DNA of 64,000 nucleotides from G964291335 sp964291335 (GCA_964291335.2 OZ219748.1:1426001-1490000), one strand, 5' to 3'. Shown: positions 1 to 8,889, counted from the stretch's first letter. Numbers and translations are program-made. The notes: generated from the sequence alone by a model not told the origin.

Positions 1-593
1 CGCCAGTCCACCGCCGCCCCGTCGCCGGCCTGGGCGCGGCGGGTCCGGCGTCGGCCCAGGTCCCAGGAAAGCTCGGCCAGCATCTGCCGGGCCTGGGCGA
101 TTTCCGAAGGCGTAAAGTCGGCGAAATCCTGCTCCCGCAGCACCTCCCGGGCGCTGTAAGTCCGGCTCAAATCCACGCCGGTCGGGTCATTGGGCGAACC
201 GCCCGGCTGCTCGCTGACCGCTGCGTCATCGCTGGGGGGCGGGCCCGGCTGCGGGTTGCGGTAACGGCGCTCCTCGCCCATGCTGCGCAGGTCCCGGGGG
301 CTGAGGCCGTGGGCCGGCCGCCGCCAGAAAACCTGAAAGGCGTCGTCAAACAGGGGGAAATCCTGCTTGCGATGCACCAGCAGGCAGCGGGCAGCGTGGC
401 GGAAATCCTGCTTGCGGCCAATGGGGATAGTTTCCGTGGCCCGCACCAGCGCCAGCATATTGCCCGAACCGAAATCCAAACCGAGCCGGCGCAAAGTTTC
501 GCCGAACAGCATCAGGTTGTGGAGAATATGGCCGTCTCCGTTGTCGTCGCTGCCGTTGGCTGCCGGCCGTTGCGGGTTGGGGTGTTGGGTCAT
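1..593 (-). CDS. VWA-domain (CoxE-like) protein, N-terminal part, cut by window edge
   Basis: Open frame read by hand on the minus strand, starting at the ATG at 593 (MTQHPNPQRP) and still open at base 1, so about 197 residues of the N-terminal part are seen. The visible part includes FRHAARCLLVHRKQDFPLFD and later an acidic, low-complexity linker, a pattern known from CoxE-like proteins with a C-terminal von Willebrand factor A domain; the VWA domain itself would lie outside the window. Such proteins normally sit directly beside a MoxR AAA+ ATPase and act with it as a metal-dependent chaperone pair. Here the ATPase gene is 2.2 kb upstream on the same strand, with two R-M genes in between. 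Only 5 bp separate this start from the upstream stop codon. The assignment rests on family resemblance and context. Confidence 0.65.
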   Translation of the reverse strand, partial: MTQHPNPQRPAANGSDDNGDGHILHNLMLFGETLRRLGLDFGSGNMLALVRATETIPIGRKQDFRHAARCLLVHRKQDFPLFDDAFQVFWRRPAHGLSPRDLRSMGEERRYRNPQPGPPPSDDAAVSEQPGGSPNDPTGVDLSRTYSAREVLREQDFADFTPSEIAQARQMLAELSWDLGRRRTRRAQAGDGAAVDW

Positions 594-598
594 GGCGT

Positions 599-1729
599 TT
601 ATCGTTGCCCGTCCGGGGCTGCGCCTTGCGTAATAATTTCGTTCCAGGCCCGCCGAAGTTGGTAAGGTACGGAAGCGTCCGTTTCCAGGTTGGATACATA
701 CTCATTCACGAACCTGCTGGTATCGTTAATCAGGCGCAAATAGTATAAGAGAGTTGCGTCAACGCCGTTCACGATCAACTGGCAGCCATGCGCCTGCGCC
801 ACTTGCCGAATTTCTTCAGAAAATTCAGCGTAGCTGGCATGCTGGTAGGTGGTTAGAATATAGAAACGTTTTACCGGCGTATTCCGCAGCTTCTCGAAGG
901 ATGCCCTTATCAGGCTGGAAGTAATGGGGATACCGTGCTTCAGTTCATAACCTTCGAACAAAGCTCCGGTTGCATCGGTGATATGCACATCGCCAATAAG
1001 GTTGGTCTGTCGGTCAGCTGCCAGATGATCTGCGAGGGGCAGCAGCGTACAACCCCGATAACGCTTTATTTCCTGTACCAATAAGCGCAGCATGGAATAA
1101 ACTGCCAATACGGGCAAACGAGATACCCCAGGGAGTTGAACGCTATGGTGCCGGTTTATCCGGTTGACGGTTTCCAGTATCGACAGGTTAACCGGCCGGG
1201 CCAGGATTAGGTTGGTGTTCCGGTCGCGATAACGAATTAACCCGGCGAATATATTTAACAGAACATTCTCGGCTGACAGCCCATGCTCCTGAACCTGGTC
1301 AATCAGGTTAAGGAAAGCGGTTTTCACATTCCGGGGCCGGATGCTTCCAGGGTAGTTCAAGTCGTAGGGCCTTGCCTGCTCGAGAGACCTGGTCAACCAG
1401 CCCGACCCGGCTTTCATAAAAGGAAAGTTATGTTCATGTAAGAAGGGCGTAACCACCTTGTTGTCTAAACGTCGCCCACTGAATCCGCCGGGCAACTGAA
1501 CCTGGTGCTGACGGATGTCCTGATTGGGGTCGTGCAATTTCTTGATGAGCAACGTAATCAGTACCGCAATTACGCCTCTGTTCCTTTCCTGAGCGTCGAT
1601 AATTGCCTGGCAATGGGCGTCGCTAGGCTTTGGCAGTTCAGGCAGTACTCCTTCTGCTTGGTACAAAGTATAGGCCCGGTTATATATACCTTCTAATATC
1701 GCTTGCTGGGCCTTTTCAGGTTCTGACAT
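599..1729 (-). CDS. Type II restriction endonuclease, SacI-family-like
   Basis: 376 residues, immediately downstream (9 bp) of a DNA methyltransferase gene on the same strand. A PD-(D/E)XK-type catalytic signature is visible: D247 in NLIGDVHITD followed by E262 and K264 in GYELKHG. Residues 86-112 (RRLDNKVVTPFL, then SGWLTRSLEQ) resemble the SacI restriction endonuclease family as I remember it, but I could not run an alignment. Its role would be cleavage of foreign DNA lacking the methylation placed by the partner enzyme. The recognition sequence cannot be read from the protein. Codon use is visibly less GC-biased than in the flanking MoxR gene, which fits horizontal acquisition. It could instead belong to another PD-(D/E)XK type II family. 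Confidence 0.7.
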   Translation of the reverse strand: MSEPEKAQQAILEGIYNRAYTLYQAEGVLPELPKPSDAHCQAIIDAQERNRGVIAVLITLLIKKLHDPNQDIRQHQVQLPGGFSGRRLDNKVVTPFLHEHNFPFMKAGSGWLTRSLEQARPYDLNYPGSIRPRNVKTAFLNLIDQVQEHGLSAENVLLNIFAGLIRYRDRNTNLILARPVNLSILETVNRINRHHSVQLPGVSRLPVLAVYSMLRLLVQEIKRYRGCTLLPLADHLAADRQTNLIGDVHITDATGALFEGYELKHGIPITSSLIRASFEKLRNTPVKRFYILTTYQHASYAEFSEEIRQVAQAHGCQLIVNGVDATLLYYLRLINDTSRFVNEYVSNLETDASVPYQLRRAWNEIITQGAAPDGQR

Positions 1730-1738
1730 ATCAATCCG

Positions 1739-2782
1739 TTACAGCAGCGCCGGGTTCTGGACAATCTGGTTGACCCGGGCGATAGCAGAATTGCAATACT
1801 CCCGACTGATTTCTATGCCGGCGCAGCTCCTGCCTTCCAACACCGCCGCTACCAGAGTGGAACCACTCCCCATATACGGATCGAGGACAATTCCGTCGGG
1901 CGGGCAGAGAAGCCTTATTATTTCCCGGACTACCCTGACTGGAAACACTGCGGGGTGGTCATTGCCTGGGATGCTTTCAACCGGGCTTTCAAGTACATCC
2001 CGTTTCAAGGTTTGGCCGGATATACGGATGATGGTAAACCCGTCTCTTTCCAGGTGCATTTTGCGTCCGCCGTCCTGCCCGCCGTATGCCGGAGCGTGAA
2101 TGCCGCGTATTTTCATTCGGAAGCTGTGAATTTTACCGTCCCATACATCGGCAATTGCTTGCTCTAACGCCTGGTGCGCCGCTTTGCGCTCGGCTTCGTT
2201 AAGGTTTGAGGAATCAATCAGTTTCCGGTATTGGCTGCCGAGTTTCCCGGTGGGCGTCCGGCGAGGCGCGTTTTTACCTGGTTGGAAAGCCGCACGTTCA
2301 TAGTAGTAATCACCGCTCAACGCAAAGTGAAAGAAGGGTTCAGTGCTTACCGTGAGCCGGCGAGAGAACTGGTGCGGCGTCGGGTTGCTCTTAACCCAGG
2401 TAATGTCATTGACCAAGCGTAGTTTAAGTTTCTTGTCCTCCAGCACCCTGATGGCAAACCGGTAAGGCACCAACTGGAGACAGCCGTCGATAATCTTGTC
2501 GCCTATGTTATATACGATGCTTCCACTGGGCTTGGTAACGCGCACCAGCTGCCGGAAAGTCGCCAGTATATTCTCTAAATATTCTTCCGTTGTTTCCTCG
2601 TTGCCTAGGCCGATGGAAGAATATTCTCTTTGAGAGAAGTAAGGCGGGGACGTTATGACCAAATCAAAGGCGTTTTCCGGTGTGTTTTCCAGCACTGAAC
2701 GGTTATCGCCACAAATCAGAGAATACCTGGCATTCCCGTTGGCGAAATCAACGCTTTCGCGAATCGCCTCCTTTGTACCCAA
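1739..2782 (-). CDS. Type II DNA methyltransferase, beta class, probably N4-cytosine
   Basis: 347 residues. Catalytic motif IV, TSPPY at residues 44-48, comes first, and the AdoMet-binding motif I, DPYMGSGSTL, lies near the C-terminus (around 300-310). This circular order is the beta class. SPPY rather than DPPY favours N4-cytosine methylation, although some N6-adenine enzymes also have it. It pairs with the restriction gene 9 bp downstream. The start is uncertain: the open frame begins with TTG at 2782, and an AAAGGAGG sequence occurs just inside it without an obvious in-frame ATG nearby. The gene starts 6 bp after the stop of the MoxR ATPase, so the R-M pair is embedded in the moxR-coxE operon and may be read from its promoter. 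Confidence 0.88.
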   Translation of the reverse strand: MGTKEAIRESVDFANGNARYSLICGDNRSVLENTPENAFDLVITSPPYFSQREYSSIGLGNEETTEEYLENILATFRQLVRVTKPSGSIVYNIGDKIIDGCLQLVPYRFAIRVLEDKKLKLRLVNDITWVKSNPTPHQFSRRLTVSTEPFFHFALSGDYYYERAAFQPGKNAPRRTPTGKLGSQYRKLIDSSNLNEAERKAAHQALEQAIADVWDGKIHSFRMKIRGIHAPAYGGQDGGRKMHLERDGFTIIRISGQTLKRDVLESPVESIPGNDHPAVFPVRVVREIIRLLCPPDGIVLDPYMGSGSTLVAAVLEGRSCAGIEISREYCNSAIARVNQIVQNPALL

Positions 2783-2788
2783 CAGGAT

Positions 2789-3775
2789 TTACCCCCCGCC
2801 CCGGCGGCCCCGGCGGGGGCCTCGGTTCCGGGAACGTTCCAGAATGTGCCGCGCCGGTTCGCCGCGCACCAGTTCAATATCATCCTGGTACTTCAGCATT
2901 ATGCCCAGGGTATCGTCGATTACCTGGGCATTCAGCCGGGTCTGGTTCAGGGCCAGCAGCGCCGCCGTCCAGTCGATAGTCTCCGATACGCCGGGTATCT
3001 TGTACAGTTCGGTTTCCCGCAGTTCCTGAATGAACCCGGTTACCTGCTGGGCCAGCCGCCGGGGGGCCTGGGGCAGCCGGGCGCTGACTATTTGCAGTTC
3101 CTTCTGGTAGTCCGGGTAATCAATCCAGTAGTAAAGGCAGCGGCGTTTCAGGGCGTCGTGGATTTCCCGGGTGCGGTTGGAGGTGATGACTACGATGGGC
3201 GGGTGGGCCGCCCGGTAGCTGCCCAACTCGGGGATGGTTATCTGAAAGTCGGCCAGCAGCTCCAGCAGGAACCCCTCAAACTCCTCATCGGCCCGGTCCA
3301 GTTCGTCAATCAGCAGCACCGGGGAACGCTCCCGGCTTTCGTCGATAGCCTGAAGCAGGGGGCGTTTAATCAGGAACCGCTCGCTGAACAAGTCGCTGGC
3401 GGTGGCGGCTCGATCCACGTCCCCGGCCGATTCCAGCAGGCGGATTTCCAGCAGCTGCCGGGCGTGGTTCCATTCGTAAACGGCGTGATTAACATCCAGC
3501 CCTTCGTAACACTGAAGGCGAATCAACTCGGTTTCCAAACCCTGGGCCAGGACGCGGGCAATCTCGGTCTTGCCCACGCCGGCCTCGCCCTCCAGAAACA
3601 GGGGACGCTGCAGGGTGAGGGCCAGGTAGATGGCTACAGCCAACCCCCGGTCGGCGATGTATTGCTGGTCCCGGAGCAGGTTTTGCAACTGGTCGATGGA
3701 TCTGGAGCCGACGGCGATGCTGGTCAAGGCGCTTCCCCCAACTGATTGGTCTGATGGCGGCGATGCATGCTGCAT
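2789..3775 (-). CDS. MoxR-family AAA+ ATPase
   Basis: 328 residues. The Walker A motif is GEAGVGKT at residues 63-70 and the Walker B motif is VLLIDELDRA around 153-162, followed by FLLELLADFQITIPE and VITSNRTRE (sensor 1). This arrangement is typical of MoxR ATPases, which work with VWA proteins to insert metals or mature oxidoreductase complexes; the CoxE-like partner is the partial gene at the window's left edge. The C-terminal tail is short and basic (RNRGPRRGRRGGG). The start at 3775 has no clear ribosome binding site, and a start some 20 codons downstream is possible. It is the first gene of the presumed operon running to base 1. Confidence 0.9.
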   Translation of the reverse strand: MQHASPPSDQSVGGSALTSIAVGSRSIDQLQNLLRDQQYIADRGLAVAIYLALTLQRPLFLEGEAGVGKTEIARVLAQGLETELIRLQCYEGLDVNHAVYEWNHARQLLEIRLLESAGDVDRAATASDLFSERFLIKRPLLQAIDESRERSPVLLIDELDRADEEFEGFLLELLADFQITIPELGSYRAAHPPIVVITSNRTREIHDALKRRCLYYWIDYPDYQKELQIVSARLPQAPRRLAQQVTGFIQELRETELYKIPGVSETIDWTAALLALNQTRLNAQVIDDTLGIMLKYQDDIELVRGEPARHILERSRNRGPRRGRRGGG

Positions 3776-3983
3776 AACCGGGCGCTGCGGCGGTTGTTGC
3801 CTATTTTAACCCATTGCCGGGCCCATTTCACCCAGGGGGCCGGCAGCTTGAGGGCAACGGCCCGGCGCTGCCGGCCCCGCCGTCTTCGCGCAGGCGGGAA
3901 CCTGGCTGGCTTCGGCGGCAAGGGCAACCGGTAGCGGCCCAGCGGCCGTTGGCCTCGCCGGGGCCGTTGGGGGACGCCAGGGT

Positions 3984-4622
3984 TTACCCGGCCGGAAACG
4001 CGGTCAGAAAATAGCGGCGAACCAGCCGGCCCAGGGCGGCCCAGTGGTCGCCCAGAGCCGCGCGTTCTTCCGGGGTCAGGGCGTTGTAATACTTGCCGAG
4101 AGCGGGAAAGTACCACAGGGGGAAGACCCAAAAGCCCGGCGCATGGGGGCCGTCCGCCGGTTTTTCGGCGATGCTGCCCCGGCTGCCGGTGATTTGCCAG
4201 GATTTCAGGAGGCGCCCCCGGTCAGCTACGGCCAATGCTTCCACCCAGGAGGCTTCCCGGTCGGGGCCGGTATGGGGGCTGAGCAGTTGCAGCAGGCGGC
4301 GGCGGCGTTCAGCGTCGTCGGCCGCCGGGCCGGCAAAGCGATGGGTGTAGCGGCTTTCCCAGTGATGGCCCAGAGCCGGCACCAGCAGGCCGCCGTCCGA
4401 GGCGATGACCAGCATGGCGGCCAGCCGGGACCATTCCACCGCTTTGGCGGCGGCAATGGACTGGTGGCTGTCGCCGTCCTCCGCCGGGTCGGCGGTTAAC
4501 CCCAGTTCAGTCGGGGTAACCGGGCGCAAGGGCAGCCCCTCCAGCAGTTGGCGCAGCGCCGACTGCTTGGCCGGGTTGTTGGCGCCCAGCAGGATTGGTC
4601 GGTTGACGGCAGGGGCAGACAT
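3984..4622 (-). CDS. HAM1/RdgB-like non-canonical purine NTP pyrophosphatase
   Basis: 212 residues. The N-terminus ILLGANNPAKQSALRQLLEG corresponds to the T/S-x-N-x-x-K phosphate-binding start of the HAM1/ITPase family, and IASDGGLLVPALG at about 72-84 corresponds to the family's ADDSGL(E/C)V-ALGG segment. WVEALAVAD and the later EKPADGPHAPGFWVFPLWYFP also fit. The family hydrolyses ITP, dITP and XTP to monophosphates and so cleans the nucleotide pool. Both key motifs are diverged (SDGGL instead of DSGL), so substrate preference may differ from RdgB. It reads away from the cyclase gene with a 16-bp gap and may be co-transcribed with it. The 208 bp between its stop and the moxR start show no further gene. 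Confidence 0.75.
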   Translation of the reverse strand: MSAPAVNRPILLGANNPAKQSALRQLLEGLPLRPVTPTELGLTADPAEDGDSHQSIAAAKAVEWSRLAAMLVIASDGGLLVPALGHHWESRYTHRFAGPAADDAERRRRLLQLLSPHTGPDREASWVEALAVADRGRLLKSWQITGSRGSIAEKPADGPHAPGFWVFPLWYFPALGKYYNALTPEERAALGDHWAALGRLVRRYFLTAFPAG

Positions 4623-4638
4623 GGCTTGACGCAGCCGC

Positions 4639-5313
4639 TTACAGGATGCGGGCGACGGCCCGGGCCGCGGCGCCGTCCCCGTCCTTCAGCTTGATGGGCA
4701 AGGCCCACAGCTCAAAATCCCGTCCCACCAGTTGGTCCAAGTTAATCAGGTTCTCAATCAGGGGGATTCCCAAGCCCAGCAGCAGGCGATGCACGGGAAA
4801 GTCGGCGCTGGTGGATTGGGGCGTAGGCGGGTGCTTATCGATTGGAAAATCCACCGCCACGGCATTAACGCCATGCTCGGCCAGGTAGGCGGCGCCCGCA
4901 TTGCTCAGGTAAGGGCCTTCCGAATAGAACCGGACGCTCCCCGATTCGGCGGCGGCCCAACCGGTAAACAGGACGACAATCCGGTCCCGCACCGCTGCCG
5001 GATGGCCCCCGGCCTGCGTCAGGTCGGCGACGGACAGAGGGGTCAGCCCTTCCGCCACGGCCCGCAAGTCCAGCAGGAGGGCCGGGCCCATGTAGCGGTT
5101 CAGGGGCATATCCGCAATGGAGGCGCCGTCGGCGTGAAAATGGTAAGGGGCGTCGACGTGGGTGCCGATGTGGGTGGGCAGGGTGAGCCTGGTGTTGGAG
5201 CGGGCGTGGGATTGGTGGGTATGCAGGGGTTGGGTGCATACGCCAATCAGCCCCGGCACGGGAACCACCCGGTCGCTGCCCAGGGTAAGGGTAAGGTCAA
5301 TCAGTTCAGTCAA
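4639..5313 (-). CDS. Cyclase-family metal-dependent hydrolase (kynurenine formamidase-like)
   Basis: 224 residues. The diagnostic metal-binding motif HIGTHVDAPYHF (HxGTHxDxPxH) is at about residues 48-59, and ADFPVHRLLL-GIPLIENL near the C-terminus matches the conserved end of the cyclase family (PF04199 type). Members hydrolyse N-formylkynurenine or related amides using two metal ions; the substrate here is unknown because no kynurenine pathway neighbours are present. The best start is the TTG at 5313, preceded by GAGG at a suitable distance. The start overlaps the last 8 bp of the EcoRI-like endonuclease gene, so translation is probably coupled to it. Confidence 0.85.
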   Translation of the reverse strand: MTELIDLTLTLGSDRVVPVPGLIGVCTQPLHTHQSHARSNTRLTLPTHIGTHVDAPYHFHADGASIADMPLNRYMGPALLLDLRAVAEGLTPLSVADLTQAGGHPAAVRDRIVVLFTGWAAAESGSVRFYSEGPYLSNAGAAYLAEHGVNAVAVDFPIDKHPPTPQSTSADFPVHRLLLGLGIPLIENLINLDQLVGRDFELWALPIKLKDGDGAAARAVARIL

Positions 5314-6043
5314 GAGCGTTGCCTCGGTCTTGCGGGGTTTGGAAATGTTCCTCGCGATACCTGGAAAAATAGTACAGGATTGACCTTTCGGCGATGTCCT
5401 GCATAACTTCCTTCATTTCAGCAACCGGCCATCTGTCAGGGCGAAAATAGAAACTGCCGCGATTGAATCTGCCATTTTCAGTATTATGAAGGTGGGTTTT
5501 ATTTAATTCGCCAAACAGGGCCATAGTTGAAACCCGGTCCAGAATGGATGAATCACTCTCGAAGTCGCACCCGTACCCGAAGCAGACAAACGGGAAGATA
5601 CTCTCGCGCATGAGCGCTGTTCTTAAGCCAATAAGGTTTTTCCCTAATCGTTCAATCGCATTTCCCCTGGCTTGCTTTGGCAATCCTTCCCGGGATCGAA
5701 GGTCGTTGGTTCCCTGGTTCTTGACCTCCGAGATTAAGATTGGGTAAGTGAAATTATCGCCTGGTTTGCCTTTGATATAGAGGATGCCTCCGTCGGGGCG
5801 AATTGAGCTGCTGTCAAAATGGTAATGAAACTCCGTCTCCGGATAGGTGAGCTTAAGCTTGTCAACGATGTCTTTGAGATACCACCGTTTCGCATAGGTC
5901 AGTTCAACTCTTTGGGCATACTTCGCTTCAAGGTATTCAACCACTCCCTCCAGGGCTTTGATGATGTCTGCCTCTTGCCGCCGGGAAGTGAAGTTGATTA
6001 TTGTGCCGGTTCGTTGGCTCCGCAGTTGTATCTTTCCGGCCAT
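5306..6043 (-). CDS. Type II restriction endonuclease, EcoRI family
   Basis: 245 residues, close to EcoRI's 277. The catalytic triad is readable: D84 in RPDGGILYIKG, then E106 and K108 in LISEVKNQG, equivalent to EcoRI D91, E111 and K113. The stretch GNAIERLGKN (127-136) corresponds to GNAIERSHKN of EcoRI, part of its recognition region, which makes the assignment firm and suggests a GAATTC or closely related target (inference). A GTG at 6049 overlaps the methyltransferase stop by one base, but the ATG at 6043 lies 8 nt behind a GGAGG and is the better start. It is coupled to the upstream methyltransferase and overlaps the following cyclase gene by 8 bp. Confidence 0.92.
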   Translation of the reverse strand: MAGKIQLRSQRTGTIINFTSRRQEADIIKALEGVVEYLEAKYAQRVELTYAKRWYLKDIVDKLKLTYPETEFHYHFDSSSIRPDGGILYIKGKPGDNFTYPILISEVKNQGTNDLRSREGLPKQARGNAIERLGKNLIGLRTALMRESIFPFVCFGYGCDFESDSSILDRVSTMALFGELNKTHLHNTENGRFNRGSFYFRPDRWPVAEMKEVMQDIAERSILYYFSRYREEHFQTPQDRGNALD

Positions 6044-6048
6044 TGGCA

Positions 6049-7209
6049 CTACCTCCGTTCAACCAGGAACAGATTCTCGGTAACGTGGGCTGAGCGGCTA
6101 TTGAGGTTCCGGCTTCCGCGAAATGTGTTGTAGGGAGCCTCAATGATGTCAACGGAGCCAAGCTGTTTAAGCATACCAAGCATATCTTCAGTTTTGATGA
6201 AACCTTCGTTGTTGAAGGATACCAAAAGGAAGGGCGCGTCAATTGAATGACAGAGCTGCTGGAGTAGTTGGTATGACCTGGAGCGTACATTGTATCCGGA
6301 ACGCTGCCAGTTCCCGGGTATGCCCGACACCCGGCTAATCTGCCGGGGACGGACGTAACTGACGATTAAGTTAAGCATAAAGTAGTTTGAGCCGTAAGGG
6401 TGCTGGTTATAAGGCGGGTCGATGTATGCCAGGTCCAGGTTTCTGATGCGGCTGGCGGACTGGTTGGCATCTTCCTGCAAAACAATGCACTCACAGTCAA
6501 AACGGCTCAAGACGGGGACTTGAAGTTTGATGGTTCCTTTAATTCTTTTCAGAGCGTCTTCGCCAACCCCGCCGAATTGCCCGATGCCGGTTTCCCGATT
6601 CTTGTAGAACCCCTTGAATACTCCCGCTGTGTTGGAGTGAACCGAGGCTTCACTGAGCAGCGGCCCCAGCAGCAAATCGCGAAAACCTTCCGGCGCATTT
6701 TCGATTAACTGTCGGTAGCGATCCAGGCGGCGGGCGTTGCTGATAGTGTAAAAGACCCGGTCATTCTTCGTAATATTGGCTTCGTCTTCCGGAGCATAAA
6801 GTTCTTCGATGAACCCGGTGGGAAACTTCCCGGTGTCAACTTCCTGATTATATTCCGCTACTATTTCAGACAAGAGCGTGAGATCGACCGTGCTCCGATT
6901 GCGCAGGTAACACCTTGCTATTACCGCGGCGTAATCCTCTATATCGTTGCTTATGAGCAGAGCTGCGTGAGCTTTCAGGAAGCGGGATACTACCCCCGAA
7001 CCACTGAAAGCGTCGAAAACTTGCAGCCGTTCTTTGCCAAGGCGGCTTTTGACCCGCTCCAGCATTAAGCCAATAGGAGGCAGAAGCGAGCGCTTGTTGC
7101 CGATATAGGTGATGAGCTGTTGGGCCAGATACCCGGGGTTTTCCCGGGGCAACAAGCTGCTCAGCAGGTCGAGTTGATGAACTTCTTCCGGCGCTGATTG
7201 GTTACGCAT
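6049..7209 (-). CDS. D12-class N6-adenine DNA methyltransferase, partner of the EcoRI-like nuclease
   Basis: 386 residues from the ATG at 7209; the frame extends upstream to 7374 but without family resemblance. YIGNKRSLLPPI (35-46) is the D12 N-terminal signature, FSGSG (68-72) is AdoMet motif I and IDPPYNQHPYGSNYF (263-277) is the catalytic DPPY motif. Motif I before motif IV gives the alpha class. It would methylate adenine in the recognition sequence of the downstream nuclease and protect the host. This differs from the classic partners of EcoRI (gamma-like) and RsrI (beta), so the pair looks recombined. Base composition is lower in GC than in the sulfite-oxidase gene upstream. Confidence 0.9.
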   Translation of the reverse strand: MRNQSAPEEVHQLDLLSSLLPRENPGYLAQQLITYIGNKRSLLPPIGLMLERVKSRLGKERLQVFDAFSGSGVVSRFLKAHAALLISNDIEDYAAVIARCYLRNRSTVDLTLLSEIVAEYNQEVDTGKFPTGFIEELYAPEDEANITKNDRVFYTISNARRLDRYRQLIENAPEGFRDLLLGPLLSEASVHSNTAGVFKGFYKNRETGIGQFGGVGEDALKRIKGTIKLQVPVLSRFDCECIVLQEDANQSASRIRNLDLAYIDPPYNQHPYGSNYFMLNLIVSYVRPRQISRVSGIPGNWQRSGYNVRSRSYQLLQQLCHSIDAPFLLVSFNNEGFIKTEDMLGMLKQLGSVDIIEAPYNTFRGSRNLNSRSAHVTENLFLVERR

Positions 7210-7313
7210 ACCCTGAACCCGGTATGTACCTCGCTTCCCAAAGAGGCGCTCCGGCCTGCCTCGGTTACCGTGTGCAGCCTGATGGCCGGCAACCCGGGCC
7301 GGCGGCCCGGAGC

Positions 7314-8420
7314 TTACCGCACCTCTACCTCTACCGGGAAGACCATGTTGTTGCCATAGCCCCGGCCGTCCCACTGGTTAGGGAACTCCATCGGCTGGGT
7401 TTCGCCCAGGTGGTTGGTGGCCCGGGACATCAGGGTGTAGCGGCCGGGCGCCGGCGGCTGCCAGTGATACTGCCACCGGAACCAGGCGTAAGCGCTGGCG
7501 CGCGGGGCCAGCGTGGCCGCATTCCAGGTAGCCCCGCCGTCAGCGCTTATTTCCACCTTAACCACCTCCTCCTCGCCGGACCAGGCGGCGCCGGCCAGCG
7601 TGTAGCCGCCGGCCTTAACCACCTCGCCGGGCGCCGGGTTAGTGATGATGGACTTCACCTTCATTTTGGTGTGGTAGGTGTAATAGGCCCGGTCTTCCGG
7701 CCCGTTTTGCGTCATGTACCGTTCCGTCTGGTAGAAGCCCTTGAACTCGTGATCCAGCACGTGAATGCCCACCAGCCACTTGACCGAAGTCATGCCATAC
7801 CAGCCGGGCACCAGCAGCCGCAGGGGGAAGCCGTGAGGCGCCGGCAGCCGCTCGCCGTTCATTTCGTAGGCCAGCAGGGTATCCGGGTGCCGGGCCTTGG
7901 CCAGAGGCAGACTGCGTTCATAGGTAACGTCGGGCGGGTCGCCGACGGTTTCATCGGGCCCGTGGTCGGCCCCCTCGAACATCACCTCTACCGCCGAACT
8001 TTTCACGCCGGCCAGCGCCAGCACATCGGCCAGGGCCACGCCGGCCCATTCAGCGTTGCCCATAATGCCGTGGCCCTTAATCATCTCCATTACCGAGCCG
8101 GTTCGGGTGGCCCTGGCCCAATAATCGGGCACCGGGCTGTTGCCGCAGCACTCGAAGGTAACCTGAAACCGCCGCTGAGCCATTTGCAGCAGCTGGTCGA
8201 AGGACAGACTGAGCGGTTTTGCCACCTCGCCATCCACCACCAGACGGTAGGCTGCCAGGTCAATTTCCGGGCACTCAATCCAGTGGTTGCGGATATAGAA
8301 CAGTTCGTTGGGGACGACCTCCTGCTGCAACGCTTCCGGCGGCGAGGCCCAGGTGCGATACCCGGCGTTGGTGGGGATTAACTGGGGTTTGGTTTCGGTG
8401 CGCAAACTCTGGGTTGCCAT
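7314..8420 (-). CDS. Molybdopterin-dependent sulfite oxidase/dehydrogenase family protein
   Basis: 368 residues. An oxidoreductase molybdopterin-binding domain spans about 30-220 with the molybdenum-ligating cysteine in FECCGNSPVPDYW (C91 or C92). A Mo-co dimerisation domain spans about 245-368 (KSIITNPAPGEVVKAG, VEISADGGATW, GRYTLMSRATNHLGE). The family oxidises sulfite to sulfate or acts on related small oxyanions and sulfoxides. No Tat or Sec signal is present at the N-terminus (MATQSLRTETKPQL), unlike many periplasmic members, so it is probably cytoplasmic or exported with a partner not seen here. The sulfur-metabolism genes downstream of 8.5 kb support sulfite as substrate. No cytochrome partner gene is adjacent. 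Confidence 0.88.
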   Translation of the reverse strand: MATQSLRTETKPQLIPTNAGYRTWASPPEALQQEVVPNELFYIRNHWIECPEIDLAAYRLVVDGEVAKPLSLSFDQLLQMAQRRFQVTFECCGNSPVPDYWARATRTGSVMEMIKGHGIMGNAEWAGVALADVLALAGVKSSAVEVMFEGADHGPDETVGDPPDVTYERSLPLAKARHPDTLLAYEMNGERLPAPHGFPLRLLVPGWYGMTSVKWLVGIHVLDHEFKGFYQTERYMTQNGPEDRAYYTYHTKMKVKSIITNPAPGEVVKAGGYTLAGAAWSGEEEVVKVEISADGGATWNAATLAPRASAYAWFRWQYHWQPPAPGRYTLMSRATNHLGETQPMEFPNQWDGRGYGNNMVFPVEVEVR

Positions 8421-8538
8421 TATCCGCCTCCTGTTGTTGCGGGGTTTCCTAATCCGGCTGCCTGGCCTTTCCCGCCCTTCCGGAATTATGCGCCGGAAGG
8501 AATGACCGGAGCGGGAGTATAGCTCTGACCGGGCAGGC

Positions 8539-8889
8539 CTATTCCAGATAATCGGTATCCAGTTCGGCAGATGGGCAAGTTACCAGCAGCCGCACCGGAA
8601 TCCACAGCTTGTTTACCAGCTTGTGAGGGACGCCCGGCGGCGCGAAAAGGGTGCAGCCGGCCCGTACCGTGCGCAGCTCATCCCCCAGAATCAGCTGCAC
8701 CGCTCCGGCCATTACCATAATCGACAAATCCACCGGGTGGGTGTGCAGCCGCCCCTGCCAGCCGGGATGCAGTTCCACTTCCTTAATGGTTAATGACAAG
8801 GCCCCCTGTTCCCGGGAGACCAGAACGCGCTCGGCTCGGCAGCCCACCGGCGGCGGCATTCGGACGGCGCTATGTTCGATGATGGGCAT
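8539..8889 (-). CDS. Small single-domain cupin protein
   Basis: 116 residues forming one cupin barrel: LHPGWQGRLHTHPVDLSIMVMAG carries the first cupin motif with two histidines, and CTLFAPPGVPHKLVNK carries the second with its histidine. Single-domain cupins bind a metal and serve as small dioxygenases, isomerases or ligand sensors. Its place between the sulfite-oxidase-type gene and the rhodanese gene, all on the same strand, suggests a role in thiol or sulfite handling. This is inference from context; the sequence does not give the substrate. Confidence 0.75.
   Translation of the reverse strand: MPIIEHSAVRMPPPVGCRAERVLVSREQGALSLTIKEVELHPGWQGRLHTHPVDLSIMVMAGAVQLILGDELRTVRAGCTLFAPPGVPHKLVNKLWIPVRLLVTCPSAELDTDYLE

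Noticed and set aside
3776..3983. Open frames between moxR and the HAM1-like gene
   Set aside because: Only shadows in other frames, very Pro/Arg-rich, with no ribosome binding site.
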